From the NCBI GenBank assembly GCA_018335195.1, contig JAGXKN010000025.1:1-46061 (forward strand): a stretch of 46,061 nt of DNA, in the 5' to 3' direction. This document shows, piece after piece, positions 1-8,176 of the stretch. Both the position numbers and the translations under genes were made by a program. The DNA is from Desulfobacterales bacterium (lineage in GTDB: Bacteria > Desulfobacterota > Desulfobacteria > Desulfobacterales > Desulfosalsimonadaceae). Position 1 is the first letter of the stretch; each line of letters opens with the position of its first letter. The notes under the pieces were generated by a model. It ran no database searches. It worked only from the letters and a program-made list of their open reading frames with translations, and was not told where the DNA came from.

Positions 1-2
1 GG

Positions 3-1211
3 AGGACCGCTTTTGCCGCTTTTGCCGCCTGCCTGTCCATGGCCGGGTTTCCGTTGTTTTTCGGATTTATCGGAAAGGAAATCATGTACAAGGGGGCCCT
101 GGCAGAAGCCATGATGCCGGAGCTGACCGCTGCTGCGGCCGTACTGGCAAACGGGCTGATGACCGCGGTGGCCGGTATTTTTCTCATCGGTCCCTTTCTC
201 TCCGGGGCGGCGCGGCATCCCGAACCCAGACCCGAGGCGTGTGCCGCCATGTGCAGCGGACCCGTGCTGCTGGGCGGGCTCGGGATATTTTTCGGCATTG
301 TCCCGGATTTCGTGGGAAAGTGGCTGGTAACCCCGGCGGTACTGGGGTTTCATGCGCACATGGAGCATATCAAGCTGGAACTGTTTCACGGAATTAACGC
401 GCCCCTTTTGCTCAGCACGGTTACCCTGGCCCTGGGGGTGGCCCTGTATTTGAACCGGAGACGCGTCAACTACGGGGTATGCCGGGCATATGCGGTGATC
501 TCTTTGGACGCCTCCCGGGTATACGATGCAGCCGTGGCCGCGGTGGCCGCCCTCGGCCGGGCGCAGACCCGGTTGCTGCAAAACGGATCCCTGCACCGGT
601 ACTTTTATATCGTTGCCGGCACTTTTGTTCTGCTCACCGGGTACAGCTATGTACACGGCATGCAGGCCCTGCCGGAAATCGGGTTGCCGGGTTTGGCCTT
701 AAGAGAATGGCTGCTGATCCTGGTTATCCTGGCGGCCGCGGGCACAGTGGTAATCACCCGGTCCGTGCTGCTGGCCATTTGCGCCCTGGGCGTGGTGGGC
801 GCGGGAATTGCCATGGTTTTTCTGAGCTACGGGGCTCCGGACCTGGCCTTGACCCAGCTGCTGGTGGAAACATTGACCGTGATCATCGTTTCCATTATTC
901 TGCTGCGTCTGCCTGGTCTGGGCGGCGGCAGGAAAACAACCGGGAGAAAGAAGCTGTTTGACGGAGCCCTGGCCGTTGGCACGGGCGTACTTATGACCAC
1001 CCTGATCCTGACGGTGCTGTCTGCCCCGCTGGATCGTTCCATAACGGCTTTTTTTGAAAACAACAGTTATCTGGCGGCCCACGGCCGCAATATTGTTAAC
1101 GTGATCCTGGTGGATTTCCGAAGTATGGACACCCTCGGAGAGATCATCGTGGTGGCAACCGCCGGCCTGGCCGGTTATGCCTTGATTCAAAAGCGCCGGG
1201 GGAGATCATGA
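3..1211 (+). CDS. mrpA: Na+/H+ antiporter subunit MrpA, C-terminal part (5' end outside window)
   Basis: Large proton-channel subunit of the Mrp (Mnh/Sha) cation/proton antiporter in the cytoplasmic membrane. The frame is open from the first bases, so the N-terminal half is missing. The visible part begins inside a conserved antiporter helix (AGFPLFFGFIGKE). It continues through several membrane segments into the C-terminal MbhD/MbhE-like region that marks MrpA: GAPDLALTQLLVETLTVIIV at about residues 270-290, then NVILVDFRSMDTLGEI near the end. The last codons overlap the mrpB start in an ATGA, which indicates translational coupling. MrpA from other bacteria is about 750-950 residues, so roughly half is seen. 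Substrate (Na+ rather than another cation) is inferred from the family. Confidence 0.93.
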   Translation, partial: RTAFAAFAACLSMAGFPLFFGFIGKEIMYKGALAEAMMPELTAAAAVLANGLMTAVAGIFLIGPFLSGAARHPEPRPEACAAMCSGPVLLGGLGIFFGIVPDFVGKWLVTPAVLGFHAHMEHIKLELFHGINAPLLLSTVTLALGVALYLNRRRVNYGVCRAYAVISLDASRVYDAAVAAVAALGRAQTRLLQNGSLHRYFYIVAGTFVLLTGYSYVHGMQALPEIGLPGLALREWLLILVILAAAGTVVITRSVLLAICALGVVGAGIAMVFLSYGAPDLALTQLLVETLTVIIVSIILLRLPGLGGGRKTTGRKKLFDGALAVGTGVLMTTLILTVLSAPLDRSITAFFENNSYLAAHGRNIVNVILVDFRSMDTLGEIIVVATAGLAGYALIQKRRGRS

Positions 1212-1624
1212 TTCCGTCATTGATTCTGCGTACGGCCACGCGTCTGCTGGTGAGCATGATTCTGGTTTTTTCGGTGTACCTGCTGCTGCGGGGGCACAAC
1301 GCCCCGGGCGGCGGGTTTGCCGGTGCGCTGGTGGCAGGCACCGGATTTGCCTTGTATATCATGGCCGAGGGCAGTGCCTCGGTACGCCGGGCCATCCGGA
1401 TTGATCCCCGCGGGCTGATCGTTTTTGGAATGGGATTGGCCCTGGTTTCCGGTCTGGCGGGAATGCTTGCCGGAAAGCCCTTTTTAACCGGCCTTTGGTG
1501 GACCATTGCCGAAATCAACAGCAAGGAAATCGTGGTGGGCACGCCGCTTTTTTTTGACATCGGCGTGTTTGCCATTGTGCTGGGAACGATTCTGACATTG
1601 ATTTTCGCCTTGGAAGAGAACTGA
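1208..1624 (+). CDS. mrpB: Na+/H+ antiporter subunit MrpB
   Basis: Small hydrophobic subunit (138 aa) of the Mrp antiporter, with about four predicted membrane helices. The family signature is clear: RGHNAPGGGFAGALVAG at residues 28-44 corresponds to the HNxPGGGFxGG motif of MnhB/MrpB. The ATG overlaps the mrpA stop by four bases, and the next gene starts one base after the stop. It acts only as part of the seven-subunit complex. Confidence 0.93.
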   Translation: MIPSLILRTATRLLVSMILVFSVYLLLRGHNAPGGGFAGALVAGTGFALYIMAEGSASVRRAIRIDPRGLIVFGMGLALVSGLAGMLAGKPFLTGLWWTIAEINSKEIVVGTPLFFDIGVFAIVLGTILTLIFALEEN

Positions 1625-1625
1625 T

Positions 1626-2054
1626 ATGGAAACCGCGCTGGCTTTCATGTGCGGCATTATTGCTGCTGCAAGCATATATCTGATGCTCTCGGGCAATCTC
1701 ATCCGGTTTATCTTCGGCCTGGTGCTGGCCACCAATGCCGTCAATCTCCTGATATTCGTTTCAGGCCGGCTTGCCGAAACCCGGCCGCCGCTGATCGAAG
1801 AGGATGCCGCGGTTCCGGCAAAAGCCCTGGCCAACGCACTGCCCCAGGCGCTGATATTGACAGCCATTGTCATCGGGTTTGCGCTTTTAACGTTCGTTTT
1901 TATCCTGTTTTACCGGACCTACCAGTCTCTTGGCACTGTGGACACCGAATCCATGCGGATTGCAGAACCCGGGCAAAGCGATCCGGAAGCCGGGGCAACG
2001 CCCGGGGAAAGGGATGACACCTCAAAACCGGCGGCAGGGGAGGGCCCGGCATGA
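1626..2054 (+). CDS. mrpC: Na+/H+ antiporter subunit MrpC (NuoK-like)
   Basis: NuoK-type subunit, 142 aa with three membrane helices. Recognisable segments are GNLIRFIFGLVLATNAVNLL near residues 23-42 and the loop and helix ANALPQALILTAIVIGFALL near 69-88, both typical of MnhC/MrpC. The hydrophilic, acidic C-terminal tail (about residues 105-142) is somewhat longer than usual and rich in Glu, Pro and Gly. It may be a local extension of no clear function. Its end overlaps the mrpD start by four bases. Confidence 0.92.
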   Translation: METALAFMCGIIAAASIYLMLSGNLIRFIFGLVLATNAVNLLIFVSGRLAETRPPLIEEDAAVPAKALANALPQALILTAIVIGFALLTFVFILFYRTYQSLGTVDTESMRIAEPGQSDPEAGATPGERDDTSKPAAGEGPA

Positions 2055-3538
2055 ACACGATCCTGGTCTTGCCCGTTGTTATTCCGTTTGCCGCGGCCGC
2101 GGTCAACCTCTTGTTTAATGGAAATTCAGGCAGGGAGCACCGGATCAGTATCCTGGGCGCGCTCCTGCATTTTGCGGCCTGTGCGGCCCTGTTTGTGCGG
2201 GTATACAGCAGCGGCATGCAGACCATGCAGGTGGGCAACTGGCCGGCGCCGTTTGGCATTACCCTGGCAGCCGATCATTTGAGCGCGGTGATGGTAATTG
2301 TCACGGCCATTCTGGGACTTGCGGTAACGGTCTATTCCCGGGCTGAAATCAAATCCGACCTGCTGGCGGCCGGGTATTACCCCCTGCTGCATATTCTTTT
2401 GGGCGGGGTGAGCGGTGCGTTTTTAACCGGGGATCTGTTTAACCTGTACGTGTGGTTCGAGGTCATGCTCATGGCCTCTTTCGGACTGCTGGTGCTGGGC
2501 CGGGAAAAGCAGCAGTTTGACGGCGGCGTGAAATACGTGATGATCAACCTGTTTTCCACGCTGCTGTTTATTACCGGCATTGGGCTGCTCTACGGCATGA
2601 CCGGCACCCTGAACCTGGCGGATCTGCATTTGGCCGTACAAAAAGTGGACAACCAAGCCCTGCTCACTGCAACTGCGGCCATCTTCATGACCGCTTTCGG
2701 GATCAAGGCTGGCATGTTCCCATTGTTTTTCTGGTTGCCAGCGTCCTATCATACACCTCCAGTGGCAGTGTCCGCCATACTGGCGGGTCTTTTGACCAAG
2801 GTGGGGGTATACGCCCTGATACGAATTTTCTCCCTGGTCTTCATTTTCGATATGGCACACACGCACGGGCTGCTGCTTATCGCGGCGGTGGCCACCATGT
2901 TCACAGGGGTTCTCGGAGCCGCGGGGTACAACGAGTTTCGGAGGATCCTTTCCGTTCACATTGTAAGTCAGGTGGGGTACATGGTCCTGGGGCTATCCCT
3001 TTTCACGCCGTTGGCGCTGACCGGAGCGGTTTTCTTCCTCCTGCACAACATGATTGTGAAGTCCAACCTTTTTCTTATCTCCGGGGTCTCCGCGCGGATC
3101 TCCGGTACCTTCGAGCTGAAGCAGCTCGGTGGCCTGTACAATAATCACCGGTTTCTGGCGCTTCTTTTCTTTGTCTCCGCTTTTTCCCTGGCCGGATTTC
3201 CGCCGCTTTCCGGCTTCTGGGCCAAGCTGATTCTTGTGCGCGCCGGCCTGGAAACCGGGGCATATATTGCTGCCGGGGCCGCGGTGGTCGTGGGGCTGCT
3301 GACCGCCTATTCCATGACAAAAATCTGGGGCGAGGCCTTCTGGAAGCCGGAGCCGGCCGGGAAATCCGCGGAAAAAGGGCGGCCGGATGTGTGGATGCTG
3401 CTGCCGGTATCCGTGCTGGCCATTCTGACAATGGTCATCGGCCTGCTGCCCGGGCCGTTTCTGGCAGTGGCCGAGCAGGCGGCCCATGAACTGACGCATC
3501 CCGAGATTTATGTCAATGCCGTACTGGGGGGCAAATGA
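2051..3538 (+). CDS. mrpD: Na+/H+ antiporter subunit MrpD
   Basis: ND2/ND4/ND5-type antiporter subunit, 495 aa, about 14 membrane helices, homologous to the proton-pumping subunits of complex I. A Glu in NLYVWFEVML falls at residue 137 and a Lys in FGIKAGMFPLFFWLP falls at residue 219. From memory these are the positions of the essential Glu and Lys in Bacillus MrpD, so the proton path looks intact. Helix segments such as FPPLSGFWAKL (about 381-391) are also typical. Overlaps mrpC and mrpE by four bases each. Confidence 0.95.
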   Translation: MNTILVLPVVIPFAAAAVNLLFNGNSGREHRISILGALLHFAACAALFVRVYSSGMQTMQVGNWPAPFGITLAADHLSAVMVIVTAILGLAVTVYSRAEIKSDLLAAGYYPLLHILLGGVSGAFLTGDLFNLYVWFEVMLMASFGLLVLGREKQQFDGGVKYVMINLFSTLLFITGIGLLYGMTGTLNLADLHLAVQKVDNQALLTATAAIFMTAFGIKAGMFPLFFWLPASYHTPPVAVSAILAGLLTKVGVYALIRIFSLVFIFDMAHTHGLLLIAAVATMFTGVLGAAGYNEFRRILSVHIVSQVGYMVLGLSLFTPLALTGAVFFLLHNMIVKSNLFLISGVSARISGTFELKQLGGLYNNHRFLALLFFVSAFSLAGFPPLSGFWAKLILVRAGLETGAYIAAGAAVVVGLLTAYSMTKIWGEAFWKPEPAGKSAEKGRPDVWMLLPVSVLAILTMVIGLLPGPFLAVAEQAAHELTHPEIYVNAVLGGK

Positions 3539-4011
3539 GCAACCTGTTTATATTAAATCTCCTGCTGGCCGGGGGTTTTTCCGTGATCATGGGGCAGCTC
3601 AATCTGAGCGGGTTTCTGGCCGGCTTTGTGATCGGGTATGCGGCCCTGTGGATCACCCGGCCCCTGTACGGGCCGACCGGGTATTTCGTGCGCGTGATCC
3701 GGATTCTCCGGCTGGCGGCCGCGTTTGTATGGGAACTGCTGGTTTCCAACTTCCGGGTGCTGTGGGACGTGATCACCCCCACCCATTTCAGCAGACCCGC
3801 GGTGATCGGGGTGCCGCTGGATGCCCGCACGGATTTTGAAATCATGCTCGTGGCCAACATCGTTTCGCTGACCCCGGGCACGCTGAGCCTGGATGTTTCC
3901 GAGGACCGCACAATGCTTTATGTGCACGTGATGTTTGTGGATGACGTGGAAAGCGCGCGTGCACAGATCAAGGAAAGAATTGAAAAACGCGTGCTGGAGG
4001 CGCTCCGGTAA
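3535..4011 (+). CDS. mrpE: Na+/H+ antiporter subunit MrpE
   Basis: MrpE/MnhE subunit, 158 aa. Two or three N-terminal membrane helices are followed by a soluble C-terminal domain. The family segments VVSNFRVLWDVITPTHFSRPAV-like (around residues 66-87) and ANIVSLTPGTLSLDV (about 105-119) are present. The ATG lies inside an ATGA overlap with mrpD, and the stop codon shares one base with the mrpF start. Membrane part of the antiporter; MrpE has no proposed catalytic residue of its own. Confidence 0.92.
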   Translation: MSNLFILNLLLAGGFSVIMGQLNLSGFLAGFVIGYAALWITRPLYGPTGYFVRVIRILRLAAAFVWELLVSNFRVLWDVITPTHFSRPAVIGVPLDARTDFEIMLVANIVSLTPGTLSLDVSEDRTMLYVHVMFVDDVESARAQIKERIEKRVLEALR

Positions 4012-4334
4012 TGGGCATGGAAGGTCAACTCGTGCAGATCGCGGCACAGATCACCCTGGTGCTTTTGACCCTGGCGATCCTGATCGCGTTTGTCCGGCTG
4101 TTTATCGGCCCGGACCAGGCAGACCGGATCGTGGCCCTGGACCTGATTTCCGTGCTGATCGTGGCCTACCTGGCAGTCTTGTGCGTTTATACTGGGCAGA
4201 AGGCCTTTCTGGACGTGGCCATTGCCTATGCGCTGATCGCTTTTCTGGGAACCGTGGCCCTGGCCCGTTTCCGGGAGCGCCTGGCAAAAGAGCGGGGCGG
4301 CAGTGAAAACCCGGATGCGGAGGAAAGCTCATGA
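4011..4334 (+). CDS. mrpF: Na+/H+ antiporter subunit MrpF
   Basis: Small subunit, 107 aa with three membrane helices. The family signature lies at about residues 29-48 (RLFIGPDQADRIVALDLISV), and a helix with the GTVALARFRERL ending follows (about 80-91). The charged tail is short. It sits between mrpE and mrpG with overlapping start and stop codons, as in canonical mrpABCDEFG operons. Confidence 0.92.
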   Translation: MGMEGQLVQIAAQITLVLLTLAILIAFVRLFIGPDQADRIVALDLISVLIVAYLAVLCVYTGQKAFLDVAIAYALIAFLGTVALARFRERLAKERGGSENPDAEESS

Positions 4335-4681
4335 TGAACGTGCTTAGCGCTGTATTGATGCTGGCCGGCGGGGTGTTCTGCCTGGTGGCCGCAGTGGGCA
4401 TGCTGCGCCTGCCTGATACCATCATCCGGATGCATGCGGCCACCAAGGCCGGGGCGCTGGGCGCGGGGCTGATGTTTCTGTCCCTGGCCTGCTTTTACGT
4501 GGAACTCAGCACCACGCTGCGGGCTTTTGCCGCGATTTTTTTTCTGCTGCTTACCGCGCCCGTGGCCGCGCATTTGATCGGCCGGGCCGCCTACTGCACC
4601 CGGGTGCGCCTCTGGGACCGGACCCGGATCGATGAACTGGCCTTTACCTGCGACTGGAACGAGCCCGATTCCCATGAATGA
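4331..4681 (+). CDS. mrpG: Na+/H+ antiporter subunit MrpG
   Basis: Last gene of the antiporter operon, 116 aa with three membrane helices. MrpG hallmarks are a helix with the G.LRLPD...RMHAATKAGALG pattern (about residues 24-44) and the later AHLIGRAAY segment (about 78-86). The ATG overlaps the mrpF stop. The gene ends 42 bases before the stop codon of the convergent AICAR transformylase gene, and I see no convincing terminator hairpin in that gap. Confidence 0.92.
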   Translation: MMNVLSAVLMLAGGVFCLVAAVGMLRLPDTIIRMHAATKAGALGAGLMFLSLACFYVELSTTLRAFAAIFFLLLTAPVAAHLIGRAAYCTRVRLWDRTRIDELAFTCDWNEPDSHE

Positions 4682-4723
4682 AAAAACGGGGACATCTATG
4701 ATCTGTGCCCTTGCAGCAAACCG

Positions 4724-5974
4724 TTAGTGCTTAAATGCGCGCTGGCCGGTAAGAACCATGGTGGCGTTGTATTCGTTGCACGCCTCAATAGATTGGTAGT
4801 CGTTTAGCGATCCGCCCGGGTGCACCACTGCGGTGACGCCTTCGCGCAGTCCGACGTCCACGCCGTCGCGAAACGGGAAAAACGCGTCACTGACCATGGT
4901 TGCTCCCATCAGGCCCCCGTTTTGCGCCTGGACCTGCTGGTCAATCTCGGCTTTTTGTTCCTGATCCCGAAGATCATTGTACGGGACCCGGAATTGTTCG
5001 AAGCAGAAGCGGTCGGCCAGCTTCCGGTAGGCCTTGTCCCGGGCGATTTCGGCCACGCCCACCCGGTCTTGCTCGCCGGTGCCGATGCCCACGGATACCC
5101 CGTTTTTTACAAAAAGCACAGAATTGGAAGTCACGCCGGATTCCAGCAGCCAGCCGAACCAGATATCAGCCATTTCCCCGGCGGTGGGCGGCCGCTGGAT
5201 CCGGTAGGTTTCGCCCTTGTATTGGCATTCTGCGAGCCTGAAATCTTCATCATTTCGGGCTTCGGGTACAAACGACCACTGGGTGATGATGCCGCCGTCC
5301 ATCAGGCTTTTGAATTCCACCACGCGCTCGCCCACATATGTCTGCAGGCGCTCGATGTTGCCGATTTTGATCACGCGGAGATTCTTGCGCTGTGCAAGGA
5401 TGTCCAGCACGCCCTGTTCGAATTCTGGGGCCACGATTACTTCCGCGTACTGCCGGGCAACGGCCTCGGCCGTGGTTTTGTCCAGCGGCCGGTTGACAGC
5501 GATGCACCCGCCGAATGCCGCAACCCGGTCGGCCATGTAGGCTTTTTCGTAAGCCTCGGCCAGGGTGTCGGATATGGCAGCGCCGCAGGGGTTGTTATGC
5601 TTGACGATCACCGTACAGGGCGTTTCTGTAAAATACCGGAGAATGTTCAAGGCGTTGTCCGCGTCCGTGAGATTGGTTTTGCCCGGGTGCTTGCCGGACT
5701 GCAGGAGTTCGGCATCCGAGGCCAGGTGTTTGCCCGGCGCCAGGGTCCGTGTGTCTCCAAGCACCAGGTTGCCGTTGACCAGTTTGTACAGGGCGGCTTC
5801 CTGGCCCGGGTTTTCCCCGTAGCGAAGGCCTTTGCGCACGCCTTCGATCACCCAGTCCGCCTTTTCGTAAAACAGGGTCTGGCGGGAGTCATCATTCACA
5901 AACGTGATTTCCATGCGCGGCGGAAAATGATCGTCCATGATGGTCTTGTACATTTTCTTGAGATCGTCGGCCAT
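4724..5974 (-). CDS. purH: AICAR transformylase (C-terminal half of PurH as a separate gene)
   Basis: Phosphoribosylaminoimidazolecarboxamide formyltransferase, which transfers a formyl group from 10-formyl-THF to AICAR in de novo purine synthesis. In most bacteria this is the C-terminal domain of bifunctional PurH; here it is a stand-alone 416-aa protein. Visible motifs are the phosphate-binding RYGENPGQEAALY near the N-terminus, the catalytic Lys-His in VKHNNPCGAA, and the C-terminal SDAFFPFRDGVD and HPGGSLNDYQSI segments. The open frame runs 40 codons further upstream, but I chose the ATG at 5974 because a GGAG lies 8 bases before it; the extension lies in an intergenic repeat. The partner cyclohydrolase gene is upstream on the same strand, separated by a 259-bp repeat-bearing gap. 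Confidence 0.92.
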   Translation of the reverse strand: MADDLKKMYKTIMDDHFPPRMEITFVNDDSRQTLFYEKADWVIEGVRKGLRYGENPGQEAALYKLVNGNLVLGDTRTLAPGKHLASDAELLQSGKHPGKTNLTDADNALNILRYFTETPCTVIVKHNNPCGAAISDTLAEAYEKAYMADRVAAFGGCIAVNRPLDKTTAEAVARQYAEVIVAPEFEQGVLDILAQRKNLRVIKIGNIERLQTYVGERVVEFKSLMDGGIITQWSFVPEARNDEDFRLAECQYKGETYRIQRPPTAGEMADIWFGWLLESGVTSNSVLFVKNGVSVGIGTGEQDRVGVAEIARDKAYRKLADRFCFEQFRVPYNDLRDQEQKAEIDQQVQAQNGGLMGATMVSDAFFPFRDGVDVGLREGVTAVVHPGGSLNDYQSIEACNEYNATMVLTGQRAFKH

Positions 5975-6233
5975 GTCAGTTACTCCATTGTCAAGGTTGT
6001 TTTCTGTTTGCACGTTGCTTGGGATACCAGGCGCTGCATTGAAAGAGGGAAACCATAAATCCGAAGCGCGAAATCCGAAATTCGCGCAAAGCATCCCATA
6101 GGTATAAACAATACCGCATGATCAAATATCAAATGATCCAAACATTACCATTTGCTTCGTTATCCGGAGGCCGTATCGGGTTTGAAACGTTGTTTGGACA
6201 TTTGAATTTCGAATTTCGATATTCGGATTTCTT
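5975..6233. other. Repeat-bearing spacer inside the split purH pair
   Basis: A 259-bp non-coding gap between the two purH halves. Most of it is the dispersed element listed at 6057-6237. The part next to the transformylase start holds its ribosome binding site (GGAG on the minus strand). No promoter could be placed with confidence, so the two genes may be cotranscribed through the repeat. Confidence 0.6.
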
Positions 6234-6237
6234 TCAT
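6057..6237 (-). repeat. Dispersed palindromic intergenic element (family A), copy 1
   Basis: About 180 bp bounded by inverted arms built from ATTTCGGA/ATTTCGAA-type units. The left arm, about 6057-6088, contains CGAAATCCGAAATTCG. The right arm, 6201-6237, contains GAATTTCGATATTCGG. The middle holds an ATATCAAAT block also found in the copy inside the dcw cluster. The right end abuts and slightly overlaps the stop codon of the upstream gene. I recall similar sequence from intergenic regions of other Desulfobacterota, but could not check this. Confidence 0.7.
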
Positions 6238-6917
6238 AAGATTTCCTCGTAAGCCTGCTGGATGTCGGTAAACGAGGTTTCCCGCAGGTAATTGGCAATG
6301 GCCTGATCATAGGCCGCGGTGTGCAGAAACGCTTTATTTGCCAGCTTCACCCGGGTTTCCAGGGAGGTCATGCTCTCCACGGATCCGAGCTCCTCGAGCA
6401 GCATGGAATAATCCGCCGGGTCTACCACGGATGCCACGCGGATGAAGTTCTTGGCAGCCGCCCGGATCATGCAGGGCCCGCCGATATCGATGTTGCCCCG
6501 GGCCTTTTCCGGGGTGACATCCGCGGATTCGATTGTCTGTTGAAACGGGTAGAGATTGACCACCACCATGTCTATGGGCACGGCATTGGTGCGTTTCAAG
6601 TCCTTCTGGTGATCCGGGTTGTGGGATTCTGTGAGCAGGCCGAGATAGATTTTAAAATCCAGGGTCTTGACCAGGCCGCCCTGGGTCTCGGGCTGGCCGG
6701 TGTACTCGGATACCGGGGTGAGCACCTTTCCCGCCTTTTTGCCCAGGATTTTTTCGATCCGCTTGTAAGTGCCGCCCGTGGACAGGATCCGGATTTTCGG
6801 GTTGTGCTTGACCAGCCCGGGCACGAAATCCTCCAGCCCGGTCTTGTCTGATACGCTGATTAAAACAGTGTTGACTTTGACCAGGTCGTCGATCTTGTTT
6901 ACGATATTTTTGCTCAT
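6234..6917 (-). CDS. purH: IMP cyclohydrolase-like protein (N-terminal half of PurH as a separate gene)
   Basis: 227-aa MGS-like domain protein matching the N-terminal IMP cyclohydrolase domain of PurH, which closes FAICAR to IMP. Seen in order: SVSDKTGLEDF (about residues 22-32), STGGTYKRI (46-54), SEYTGQPETQGGLVKTL, VVVNLYPF and NIDIGGPCMIRAAAKNF. The usual KTLHPxxHGGIL stretch reads KTLDFKIYLGLL here: the lysine is kept but both histidines are lost, so cyclohydrolase chemistry is likely but less certain. The start is supported by GGAGGAG just upstream of the ATG. The gene follows speE by 38 bp and precedes the transformylase gene, probably as one transcript. Confidence 0.85.
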   Translation of the reverse strand: MSKNIVNKIDDLVKVNTVLISVSDKTGLEDFVPGLVKHNPKIRILSTGGTYKRIEKILGKKAGKVLTPVSEYTGQPETQGGLVKTLDFKIYLGLLTESHNPDHQKDLKRTNAVPIDMVVVNLYPFQQTIESADVTPEKARGNIDIGGPCMIRAAAKNFIRVASVVDPADYSMLLEELGSVESMTSLETRVKLANKAFLHTAAYDQAIANYLRETSFTDIQQAYEEIL

Positions 6918-6955
6918 GCTCTCCTCCGTGCCGGTTCGGGTCGCGGATATTCGGT

Positions 6956-7837
6956 TTATAGGGGCACCGGGTCGATCAGCCCGGAAAGGCCCCGGCTGAC
7001 AAACGCAGGCAGGGCAAAAGCGGCCCTGTGGATCTCCGGGTTATAGTACTGCATGGCAATGCCGGAGGCAGATGCCCGCTGCGGGTCAAAATCCTTTATC
7101 GGGCACAGTCCCCTGGAGGCAAAACCGAAACTCCACAGTCCGCCCGGATAGGTGAGTGTGGAAAACGTGTACATGTGGATTTTTTCAAAAAACGGGCGCT
7201 GGTTGGAAAACATGGACTCCTGGATTTGTCGGTCGTAAAACGGGGACTCGGACTGGGAGATCATGATGCCTTTTTCTCCGAGCAGCCGGGAGACGTTTTC
7301 GTAAAAGGTTTTGTCAAACAGGGGCTGGGCCGGTCCGATGGGGTCGGTGGAGTCAATGAGCACCGCGTCAAAGGTCTCCTGACATCGGTCCACGTATTTC
7401 ACCCCGTCGTCGACGATCAATTTCAGGCGGGGGTCTTCCAGGGCATGGGAAATGGAGGGGATGTGTTTTTTACAGGCATTGACCACCATCTCATCGATTT
7501 CCACCATCACGGCCCGTTCAACTGTTTCGTGGCGCAGCACCTCCCGGGCCGTGCCACCGTCTCCGCCGCCGATAATGAGCACCCGTTTGGGGTTCGGATG
7601 GGTAAAAAGCGGGACGTGGGCGATCATTTCGTGATATACGAATTCGTCTCGTTCGGAGACCATGACAATGCCGTCGTTTAACAGCATGGCCCCGTGCCCG
7701 GCGGTTTTGACCACGTCCACCTGCTGATACGGGCTGGCGCCGGAAAAAAGCGTATCTTCCACCTTGAATCCAAGGGAAACGATATCCTGGTGGGTTTCTG
7801 TGACCCACAGGTCCAGTTTGTTTTCTTTATCGCTCAT
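6956..7837 (-). CDS. speE: Spermidine synthase (polyamine aminopropyltransferase)
   Basis: Transfers the aminopropyl group of decarboxylated AdoMet to putrescine, in the cytoplasm. The 293-aa protein shows the N-terminal QQVDVVKT region, the nucleotide-binding motif IGGGDGGTAREV, the DDGVKY segment and the catalytic DSTDPIGP loop, all standard for SpeE. The open frame continues 72 codons upstream, but the ATG at 7837 is preceded by AAGGAG at 9 bases and matches the normal SpeE N-terminus. Its natural partner, an AdoMet decarboxylase, is 8 kb away at 16019-16954. It is likely cotranscribed with the split purH genes downstream. Confidence 0.95.
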   Translation of the reverse strand: MSDKENKLDLWVTETHQDIVSLGFKVEDTLFSGASPYQQVDVVKTAGHGAMLLNDGIVMVSERDEFVYHEMIAHVPLFTHPNPKRVLIIGGGDGGTAREVLRHETVERAVMVEIDEMVVNACKKHIPSISHALEDPRLKLIVDDGVKYVDRCQETFDAVLIDSTDPIGPAQPLFDKTFYENVSRLLGEKGIMISQSESPFYDRQIQESMFSNQRPFFEKIHMYTFSTLTYPGGLWSFGFASRGLCPIKDFDPQRASASGIAMQYYNPEIHRAAFALPAFVSRGLSGLIDPVPL

Positions 7838-7945
7838 CCGGGCGATCTCCTTGCTGTCATAAAATAAACGCGGATCATTGGCTGTTGGAAAAACTGCAAA
7901 ATTCGGATAATATGCCGAAATATCGCTCAATCCGCAGCCTTTAAA

Positions 7946-7974
7946 TTTATACCATGTTTTGTCCGGGGCGTAAA
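7946..7974 (-). promoter_or_regulatory. Candidate sigma-70 promoter for speE
   Basis: On the minus strand, TTTACG (7974-7969) and TATAAA (7951-7946) are separated by exactly 17 bases, about 110 bases before the speE ATG. The -10 is good and the -35 matches consensus at four of six positions. Sequence pattern only. Confidence 0.45.
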
Positions 7975-7990
7975 TCATAAAACCGGCGCT

Positions 7991-8057
7991 CCGGCGGGGA
8001 AGTTTGCGCATCTGCTGTCCGCTGGGCGCGCCCAGTGCATCTGCGCAAACCACCCCG
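7991..8057 (-). repeat. Palindromic intergenic repeat (family D), intron-free copy
   Basis: A 67-bp element with nested inverted repeats: outer arms GTTTGCGCA/TGCGCAAAC and an inner perfect palindrome CTGGGCGCGCCCAG. On the minus strand it matches the sequence that flanks the group II intron (12374-12423 joined to 13140-13155) almost base for base, with four substitutions and one missing base. It is therefore the empty-site version of that insertion target. It lies in the 339-bp gene-free stretch upstream of speE. Confidence 0.85.
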
Positions 8058-8093
8058 TCGGACCGCTGCGGGAAAACGCCGGGAAAGGTTTTT

Positions 8094-8127
8094 TTCGATC
8101 CCGATCCCGATCCCTATACCGATTTGG
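8094..8127. repeat. ATCGG/ATCCC short-unit repeat (family B), copy 1
   Basis: A run of GATCCC/GATACC-type hexamers (TCGATCCCGATCCCGATCCC and following bases) between the lipoprotein gene and speE. The same motif recurs at 13277, 17065 (reverse orientation) and 46030. With the neighbouring palindromic repeat it accounts for much of the gene-free stretch 7838-8176; the rest holds the speE leader and candidate promoter. Confidence 0.6.
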
Positions 8128-8176
8128 ATTCCGGCGAGGGAGGGGTCTTTTGGGACGGGTTGTACGGATAAAGGGC

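Noticed and set aside
4820-6058. 412-codon open frame on the + strand
   Set aside because: Entirely antisense to the AICAR transformylase gene. Its translation shows no family motifs; the opposite strand is strongly conserved.
7838-8053. 72-codon N-terminal extension of spermidine synthase
   Set aside because: Runs through the candidate promoter and the family D palindrome. The ATG at 7837 has its own AAGGAG and starts the normal SpeE N-terminus.
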